Source of the DNA: Byssochlamys sp. IMV 00236
Taxonomy: Eukaryota; Ascomycota; Eurotiomycetes; Eurotiales; Thermoascaceae
Direction of reading: 5' to 3'
DNA: 30,164 bases
Assembly (NCBI GenBank): GCA_001931875.2
Contig: MSJH02000303.1
Location: forward strand, 1 to 30,164
The notes under the pieces were generated by a model that had not been told where the DNA came from, did no database searches, and saw nothing but the letters and a program-made list of their open reading frames with translations. Position 1 is the first letter of the stretch; each line of letters starts with the position of its first letter. Positions 22,876-30,164 of this stretch are shown piece by piece. The translations under genes and the position numbers were made by a program.

Positions 22876-23259
22876 AGAGTGCCCTAAATTTTAATTCTTT
22901 GTAAACATAATGGATAGAGTAAGTCTTTTTTAAAAATAGATACATGATGTACTGTCGTAAGTTGTTGCTATGGTGACAAGCAATAAAGACTGAGTTACAA
23001 GAACCTTATACCTTATGTAACTTGATATTTCTGTATATTCCTGAAACTTCTATCACTTATTTTGTCCTCTTTTTATATGAAGAAAAGGATGTTTCTGTTG
23101 ATATTTGTACAAGATGTGGGTTATTGCTTTGGAGAAATCAGGGGCTAAACAGATTGAGTGGAATATTAACTCAGCGTTTCGCTTTTGCAGAAAAAAAAAA
23201 AAAGATAACAAGATAAAATTTTTTTTTCTCTCTGTTTCTCTCTCTTTTTTTTTTTACTT
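22876..23259. other. Intergenic region, ADCK1-like / MFS
   Basis: A 384-bp spacer between two plus-strand genes. An AATAAA near 22981 may serve the upstream gene. Pyrimidine-rich sequence from about 23220 to 23257 forms the likely leader of the transporter gene. Nothing else is supported. Confidence 0.5.
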
Positions 23260-24855
23260 ATGAAATATTTAGAAACATTATTTAGAATAAAGATACCCGT
23301 AACTCAAGACCCACGGTTACTGCCTGCATGGCGTAAACGACTGCTGTTAAGTCTTGTGTGCTTTATTGCCATTATTCCTGGCTTTTGCTCTACCATCTAT
23401 GTAACGTATCTCTTCATTTGATATACCATGTTTATTCATTTCGTTATCAGTTACCAGCATTAGAAGCAGTTACAGTAGAATTAGACAGTCCAAGTATTAT
23501 GGTAACCCTTAGTAACTCAGTGTACATGCTATTTATGGGAATTGCTGTAAGTTTTCTTTTTCTCTTAAATCGATTGATATTCATAGTAAAAAAAAAGCCC
23601 ATATTTTATAGTAGCATCAGTGATCATTGGAAGATACGTCGATCTGTTTATTTCTTTTCAATTGTGATCTATACCGTGGGTTCACTTGCAGCTGTGTTTG
23701 CCAATGACATCTATGTGTTACTTGGTATGCGAATACTGCAAGCTACAGGTATCTCTTCAGCTTGGGCTATTGGTGCAGGGTAAGTCCAAATAAAATAAAA
23801 AAGCGGTACGACAGGAAGTGATATATTTATGTAGATCAGTAGCAGATGTATACGAAGTTCATGAAAGAGGCAATGCATTGGGCATTTATTTTACAGGACA
23901 GTTTGCAGGACCTTTGTTTGGACCGATCATTGGAGGATATTTAGTTGAAAGATGGGGATGGCGATCTGTGTTTTGGTTATTGTTTGTCTTTGGATGTTTG
24001 ATTCTGCTCTTGGTCTTTTTTGCAATGGAAGAGACATATAGAGAAGAAAGTGTGTGGGGAAAAGAAGAATACGCTGAAAAGAAGGGTGAGACGACACCAG
24101 CAACATTAGACGAACAATTAACAGTCGTTGAATCAAAATCAATGAACCCACTCGCATCACTTGTAAGTTTATTTTATATTTAAAGGGGAATATTGCTAAC
24201 CATAAAATAGGCCTTACTGAGACATCCTTTCGTCTTGATCTTTTCCATGGCTACTGGATTTGCATTTGGAGGCATGTTTGCCATTGAGAATATGCTTCCA
24301 CCCTTATACACATCTGTATATGGTTTAAGCTCTGGACTGATTGGCTTGACATTCATATCACCGGGGCTTGGTGAAGTCATTGGATCCCTGTTTTCTGGTA
24401 AATTATCTGATTTCTTTCTGAACCGTGCGCGAGCCAAACGAGGGGGTATAGCCGTACCAGAAGATCGATTGGCACCTAATGTTTGGCCAGCAGCCTTTAT
24501 ATTAAACCCACTCTCATTCTTTTTATGGGGATGGCCGGTTCAGTTTGGTTGGAGCGTGTGGGTATCGATTATAATGTTTGGTGTTCAATGCTTTGCTATG
24601 GTTCAAATCTTTAACCCGGCCATGTCGTACCTGGTAGATGCAGTATCTGATCGTGGTGCGAGTGTAACAGCTGCTGCTAATTTAGTGCGAATGATATGGT
24701 CCTGTGTACTTAGTTTAATAGCTAACCCCATGACGGCCGCAGTTGGTCCAGGATGGGTTACCTTTTTCTTTGGTATGCTTAATTTTGTGTGGGCATTTTT
24801 ATTACTGCTCATGAAAATCAAGGGGTCCAAAATTCGCGCATTCTCAGGCTATTAA
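23260..24855 (+). CDS. MFS transporter, drug:H+ antiporter (DHA1) type
   Basis: Exons 23260-23400, 23451-23546, 23598-23779, 23835-24162 and 24211-24855 encode 463 residues. The hydropathy pattern fits 12 membrane helices with a charged central loop (about 218-245, KEEYAEKKGE region). The loop after helix 2 reads SDHWKIRRSV, a variant of the MFS motif A. Helix 5 carries GPLFGPIIGGYLVERWGWR, the motif C (GPxxGG) typical of antiporters. The N-terminus (MKYLETLFRIKIP) is short and cytosolic. The family exports drugs, polyamines or organic acids across the plasma membrane, but the substrate cannot be read from sequence. Intron 2 is best read with a purine-rich AAG acceptor at 23597, which joins GIA to PIFYSSISD; the other nearby acceptors give stops. 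It is shorter than many fungal DHA1 members. Confidence 0.88.
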
Positions 24856-25207
24856 TATACATTTCAGCACGTGGAAAAAGCATAACACAAAATTTCAACC
24901 ATTAACCATTTTAATACATTTTCCCTCTTTTATATCATTTTACCCCCTTTCTTCTTCTTCTTAATACTCGTAAATAAAAGGACATCAACTATATTCATAC
25001 ACTGTTTAGATTCGAACTCGGGACAGTTTTAGCTTTACCTAATAAAATAAGCTTACTTTATATGTTACACAGCATATCAATTTCGGAAATGACTGTGGAG
25101 TTTATTTCTGTTGCACTTCAGCGTGAAAAATAGAACCTATTGTTCTCTCTCTTTTTTTTTTCCCTATATATATTTTTTAAATATAACCCTTTACATAGTC
25201 GAATTAT
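24856..25207. other. Intergenic region, MFS / RasGEF
   Basis: A 352-bp AT-rich spacer. It includes a tRNA T-loop-like string near 25010 that does not fold (see rejected items), a CT/T-rich tract at about 25143-25165 and TATATA sequence near 25165-25185, about 30 bp before the RasGEF start codon. Confidence 0.5.
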
Positions 25208-28200
25208 ATGACAGAAGTACCTATTTTATGTAGAGTTCAAGCACTTTACCCTTTCAAGTCAAATGACCCTTCTTCTCTCTCCTTTGATCAAGATGATTAC
25301 ATTGACGTTTTAACTAAATTACCTTCTGGTTGGTGGGATGGACTGTAAGTTCATTTCCTTTATTATGATTACAAACATGAAAATTTATCTTTTTAAAAAG
25401 GTGTAAAGGAATGAGAGGCTGGTTTCCTAGTAACTATGTGCGCATTATTGAAGTGGAAGAAGAAGAAGAAGAAGAGGCGATATTAGAACCTCAGCCACCA
25501 CCACCTCCAATGCAAGCACCACCTAGAAAACGAAATACAGAATATCGACTTAGTTTATTAAGCAACAATACATCCAATTGGATATTACAGAGAACAGAGG
25601 ATGGTGATGATACCTATTACTATAATATAGCTACAGGGGAGATGAGGATTGATCCACCCAACGAAGAGGATGAAGATGACTATCGATGGTCTGACCAAAG
25701 CACATTAGCTTCCAAAGATGTAACAATTTTTTTTTTGTGATTTTAAAAACGTGTGTTAATTAATTTATGTAACTCATAGGCGCACTATTTTTCAACTTAT
25801 ACAGCCAGAACATCACAAGCAACGAGCAGCTACTTATATCCTGAAACGCCCAGCCTTGTAAATAAAAAAAAAATTAATGGGTTAGGACAGTAACTTACAC
25901 TTTTGATTTGGTGTAGATATCAAAAGCATCTACATTATCCATACCTGAAGAAAAAGAAATGAATGAATCATTAGATTGGCAAAAGCTACTTTATTACATT
26001 ACTCTCACCATTCATCAATTGATCACAGCCGTCAAATGTGAACAAGAATTCACTTACCCAACTCATGCAGCACAGATTGTGAATGCAATTCGATACATGC
26101 TCGTTTCTTCCAACACCATCGACAAGGACTCCATCTATATACGCACACACAGTAGTCTTCGTACTCACCATCGTACAATGATGGCCTGTATGTCCAAGTT
26201 GATCTTGTCAGCCCAAGCAGCTCAGGATGATCAGCGCATCTTGGCGGAATGCAGCGAGCTACTAAGTATGGTGAAACATTTTGTATCCACTTGTCAAGAG
26301 CTGGTGATACCATTAATACCTGCGGATCCACAATTTAATTTTTTGGATGCCAAAAAGGAGGATATGATGCTCAACAACCGGTACAGTCTACAGCTCAATT
26401 TAGCAGAGAACCTCGAGACGATGGGTACTTCAATTCAAGATTCAGCAGAGACGATCATGACGTGCGTCAATGGTTGGTCAGGTGAAGACAAATACTCACT
26501 TATCGTCTTGCTCTTCACACATTTCCGAAACTTGTCTAATCAAACCGGCCTCTTTTTGGCTTATTTGGACGACACGGACTTTAGCAACGTGCTTGATCAC
26601 TCCGAAATGAATGACTTGAAGCAGGGCAAGCGGGCTCTTGCCGATGCCCTTGGCTTACTCTTCATCAAGCTCCAGGCACTCACAAATGAATACACCAGGG
26701 ATTTTTCAATTTCACTTGAAGAGACAAAGGAAGCTGCAGTTGCCCTGTTTGATCCTATTGAGCAGATATGTTCCAGTGTACTGCATCTGGCAACCAAAGA
26801 TCGAAGTAGGAGCAACAGTATGGCTTCGGTTACACAGTCAGCGAAAAAAACGACAGAACAGAAGAAGGAATCAATCATTTTAGAGGAGGAGGAAGAAGGA
26901 GAAGAAGAGATAGTACCAACAGCGGTCGTTCCGTTAGAGAGGCATCAATCCGAGGTCGTACAATCTTCTACTAAACCGCCTGTGATCCAGCGATCACAGA
27001 CAACACCGTCGTCGGACAAGATCAAGAAATTCTTTGGGGACGATGCGCCCTTGGAAGTCGTCGGAAGTAAACCTGTGACGACCGAGCGTCCGGATTTCTT
27101 AAAGCACGATTATGGACCCAACGACATTGTATTCAATATGGAAGGCAACGTTAAAGGAGGCACACTACCTGCTCTAGTGGAACGACTGACGATGCATGAC
27201 TATTTTGACATGAACTTTATCAATACCTTCCTGCTGACTTACCGATCATTTTGTACCTCTGTGCAACTTTTGGATCTGCTCGAGGCAAGATATAATCTGA
27301 AATGTCCTGAAGGACTGACTGAGGAAGAAGAAAAGATCTGGGAAGAAAAGAAGCTGAAGCTGGTGCGGTTACGTGTGTTTAACGTACTCAAGAATTGGCT
27401 TGAACTGTATTACAACGAAGATGATAGTATCTTGCTTGACCGTCTCATGGAGTTTACACAGACTCACATCAAGAATACCCTCAAATTTTCCAACGGACAG
27501 CTCGAATCCTTGATTCAGAAAAGAAAAGAAGGCGTTGCTGTTGATAACGTTGGGCTCAAGAAGATGATTCTCACTTTACCTGCTCCACCTGAGCCTATTG
27601 TACCCAAGAATCTAAAACGCGTAAAGCTGCTAGACATTGATGCCTTGGAAATTGCACGACAGTTAACCATTATGGACTTTAAGCTCTACAGTGCGATCCG
27701 ACCGATCGAGTGTTTAGACAAGGCATGGTCAAGAGAAGATGACACGGTCGCGGTCAACATCCGTGCATCCATCGAGTACTGTAATCAGGTCACTTCTTGG
27801 GTCTCGGATGTGATTTTGAGTCAACATGATATGAAGAAGCGAAGTATTGTGATTAAATACTGGGTGCAAGTCGCAGAAAAATGTCGTACACTCAATAACT
27901 TTAATACCTGTATGGCCATTCTGTCTGCATTTGATAACAGTTCGGTCGGACGATTGAAACGTACATGGGAAGCAGTGGGAGCCAGGACAAATCAGATACT
28001 CCAACATATCCGTAAGATCATGGGTGCCAACCGAAATTTTACAGAATACAGAGCCCTTATTCATTCCGTCAATCCACCTTGTATTCCATTTTTGGGTATT
28101 TATCTACAAGATCTTACATTTATCGAGGATGGTAATTCAAACGAGCTCAAAAAGAACAAGGAGTTGATCAATTTTGCTAAAAGAGCCAAGACAGCCGAAG

Positions 28201-28397
28201 TGATTCGTGAAATTCAACAGTATCAATCTTCTTTATACCAATTAAAACCTGTAGAAGAGATACAAGAATTTATTAAAGCAAACCTACTAAGTACAAGGGA
28301 TGAAGAGCAATTGTATAATGAAAGTTTAAAGATAGAACCAAGGGAAAGGGATGATGAAAAGATCACTCGATTATTGCAAGAATCTGGATTCTTGTAA
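25208..28397 (+). CDS. CDC25: Ras guanine-nucleotide exchange factor, SH3-WW-REM-CDC25
   Basis: Exons 25208-25344, 25401-25719, 25780-25857 and 25917-28397 encode 1004 residues. The N-terminal SH3 domain (about 7-63) shows ALYPF, WWDG and RGWFPSNYV. A Glu run and a Pro run follow, then a WW-like domain (about 105-132, NWILQR...YYYNIATGEMRIDPP) in which the second Trp position is Ile. A long helical middle follows. The REM (RasGEF N) domain lies at about 580-700, from DIVFNMEGNVKGGTL. The catalytic CDC25 domain lies at about 745-985, from LDIDALEIARQLTIMDFKLYSAI through NFNTCMAILSAF to FLGIYLQDLTFIEDG. It should load GTP on Ras, upstream of cAMP and growth signalling, at the plasma membrane. 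The yeast Cdc25 name is given for domain similarity; orthology is likely but not proven. Confidence 0.92.
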
Positions 28398-28425
28398 AAA
28401 ATAGTCACACAACGCGTCAAAAACA

Positions 28426-28461
<36 letters not shown>

Positions 28462-28506
28462 CGTAGTAGAAAAAAAAAATACTCATAATAAAAGTACAAA
28501 CTCATA
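28398..28506. other. Short spacer with a T34 homopolymer
   Basis: Only 109 bp lie between the RasGEF stop and the next start codon. A run of 34 T (28429-28462) is followed by a separate A run. In the plus sense this is a poly(T) in the RasGEF 3' UTR or the next leader; its true length is likely uncertain in an assembly. Confidence 0.7.
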
Positions 28507-30081
28507 ATGCCTAATTTATCCGAATACGAAAAGAAACGACTTGAAAACATAAAGTAATAACAATAATGCAAAGCCTTTAAACTAAAAAGTCTAATATAAA
28601 ACAATAAAGAGCTAACGAAGAATTGTTAAAGACACTGGATATACCTTCATTGGGTATTAAACGCAGAAAGATAGAGACCAAGACAACAACCAGCAACAAA
28701 AAGAGATCACCCGCTGTTAAAAAGGAGCCACAACAACCTACTCGTGTCTCTGCTCGTCTTCGAGGCAAGAGTCCTGAAAAGAATGTTGAAGAGACAAGAA
28801 CTGAGAGAGAAGGACCAAAGACGATCGAAAGTTTGGACGAACAAGAGCATGAAAAACTGTTGACACTGATGAAACGTGCTCTCATACCAAACATTGAGCC
28901 TACGGTAAAGACAGAAGATGATGTCAATGATAAAGCATTGGCAGACCAATTAAAGGAACTAAAGATCAAGCATGACTGGACGACGGTCAAGGTGACGCCT
29001 AATCGTATCAATGGCTGCGCGTAAGAAATTGGTAATGAAGTGAGTGACATTGGCTCATTTTCTCTATAGATTTCATCCTTCGAATGCAAAGCTATTGGGC
29101 TGCGCCATTGATGTAGAAGGATATTTAGGATTTTGGGATATTGAAGGACAAGATGAAGATGGAGGACCAGTTGTATACAATTATAGACCACATACAAGAA
29201 CAGCTACAGATATCAAGTTTGATCCTTTTGATCAGACCAAGTTGATAACATCATCCTATGATGGACTTGTCAAGATATTTGATATGAACAAGGCAGAGTT
29301 TGAAACACTCGATTTAGGATCAGATCACTTCCCGATCACATCGTTTGACATACAGCAGGATGGACAATTGGTAAGTTCCAAGAATAATTAGAATTGCGAA
29401 TATTAAGAAAAAAAGAGATTTGGTTTTCTACTTCAGATGGTGAAGTAGCATGCGTAGATAAAAGAAAAGGAGGCAACCCCAAGGTTTATACACTACGAGA
29501 GAAGAAGATTGGCTGCATCCACATAAATCCGATTCATCAAGATTTACTTGCAGCGGGATCGAACGATCGGACGGCTACCGTCTGGGATAAAAGAAAGTTG
29601 AAAAAGGACCCATTGCAGTCATTTGATCATGGATACTCCGTCACAAGCTGTTACTGGTCACCTAATGGAGATATATTGGCTACTACCTCCTATGATGATT
29701 ATATCAGATTGTTTGAACTAAGCAAAGACAAGAAGGAATTGAACCTAAAGAGCGCTATTCCTCACAACAATCATACTGGAAGGTAATATAAATGTGGCAT
29801 ATATGGTCTGGTATTAATAATATGTTAGATGGGTGACTAACTTCAGAGCGCGATGGAATTACAACAAGTATCATGGATTAGAGCACCAACATTTTGTTAT
29901 TGGCAATATGGGTCAAACAGTAGATATTTATTCAGGAATGAATGGCAAAGAGCTAATTCAATTATATGATGAGGACCATATCACAGCCATTCCAAGTGTC
30001 ATACAATTTCATCCTAATACAGCTAATCCGACCTTGTTGACGGGTAATGCATCTGGTAGAATGGTGTGTTGGAACATTTAA
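28507..30081 (+). CDS. CMR1: DNA damage-binding WD40 protein, CMR1/WDR76 type
   Basis: Exons 28507-28553, 28610-29020, 29070-29370, 29418-29782 and 29829-30081 encode 458 residues. The start MPNLSEYEKKRLENIKANEELLKTL, interrupted by intron 1, is the conserved opening of the CMR1/WDR76 family. A basic region follows with RVSARLRGKSPE (about 55-66). The C-terminal propeller begins near residue 148 (NGCAFHPSNAKLLGCAIDVEGYLGFWD). It includes HTRTATDIKFDP, SSYDGLVKIFD, AAGSNDRTATVWDKRK and a final SGRMVCWNI. Yeast Cmr1 binds DNA, accumulates at replication-stress foci and associates with chromatin. Introns are 46-56 bp; introns 1 and 3 have purine-rich 3' ends. Length is slightly under yeast Cmr1 (about 520). 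Confidence 0.93.
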
Positions 30082-30164
30082 CTACAAGACTAATGAAAAA
30101 AAAAAAGTATTATTTACTTTATACTTACCGAGGTGTTAAGGAATGCGCTGCCGTTATAGACAGC
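30082..30164. other. CMR1 3' flank to window end
   Basis: Short 3' flank with an A run near 30097. No gene is visible, and the window ends before any further element can be judged. Confidence 0.5.

Noticed and set aside
25005..25040. tRNA T-loop-like string (GAGTTCGAATC on the minus strand)
   Set aside because: The presumed T-stem pairs at only two of five positions, and no D-arm, anticodon arm or acceptor stem could be laid out around it.
28577..29197. 206-codon minus-strand frame opposite CMR1
   Set aside because: It overlaps the conserved CMR1 exons 2-3 in antisense and has no domain character.

Overview
This window reads as nuclear DNA of an early-diverging filamentous fungus, most likely Mucoromycota (Mucorales-like). 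The reasons are protein-coding genes broken by many very short GT-AG introns, AT-rich spacers, pyrimidine-rich leaders before start codons, and proteins such as a fungal Def1, an Nst1 with a FAM193-type C-terminus and a multidomain SH3-WW-RasGEF. The genus is not determined. I rebuilt 14 protein genes by eye, 12 of them spliced, with 60 introns of 44 to 91 bp. Every junction keeps frame, but none is backed by transcripts. No rRNA, tRNA, CRISPR array or intact transposon was seen.

Layout. 1-3142: an unrecognised coiled-coil protein gene (+), then 1.7 kb of non-coding DNA with several palindromes. 3143-4818: a spliced FYRN/FYRC chromatin-type protein (+). 4819-7700: the largest gene-free stretch, with a CT microsatellite and at most a decayed coding relic. 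7701-8176 (-): QCR6, the acidic hinge subunit of respiratory complex III. 8610-10206 (+): a small protein with three 21-residue repeats, then BUB3 only 42 bp downstream. 10325-13061 (+): DNA ligase I with a PIP box. 13118-15778 (-): the mitochondrial Miro GTPase GEM1. 15922-16744 (-): a UBE2H/Ubc8-type E2. 16977-19111 (+): Nst1, convergent with DEF1 (19127-20670, -) with 15 bp between stop codons. 21084-22875 (+): an ADCK1-like mitochondrial ABC1/UbiB kinase-like protein. 23260-24855 (+): an MFS drug:H+ antiporter. 25208-28397 (+): a Ras exchange factor. 28507-30081 (+): a CMR1/WDR76-like WD40 protein.

The genes are mostly housekeeping and form no operon or dedicated cluster. Themes do recur: mitochondrial function (QCR6, Miro, ADCK1-like), genome maintenance and mitosis (BUB3, LIG1, CMR1, DEF1, FYR protein), ubiquitin or stress (UBC8, DEF1, NST1) and Ras signalling. 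Three head-to-head pairs share short promoters (QCR6/repeat protein, UBC8/NST1, DEF1/ADCK1-like), and two tail-to-tail pairs nearly overlap (LIG1/GEM1, NST1/DEF1).

The least ordinary item is the small repeat protein at 8610-8972, whose repeats carry GVQTD and GIQTD motifs like those bound by dynein light chain LC8. I found no clearly new multi-gene system.
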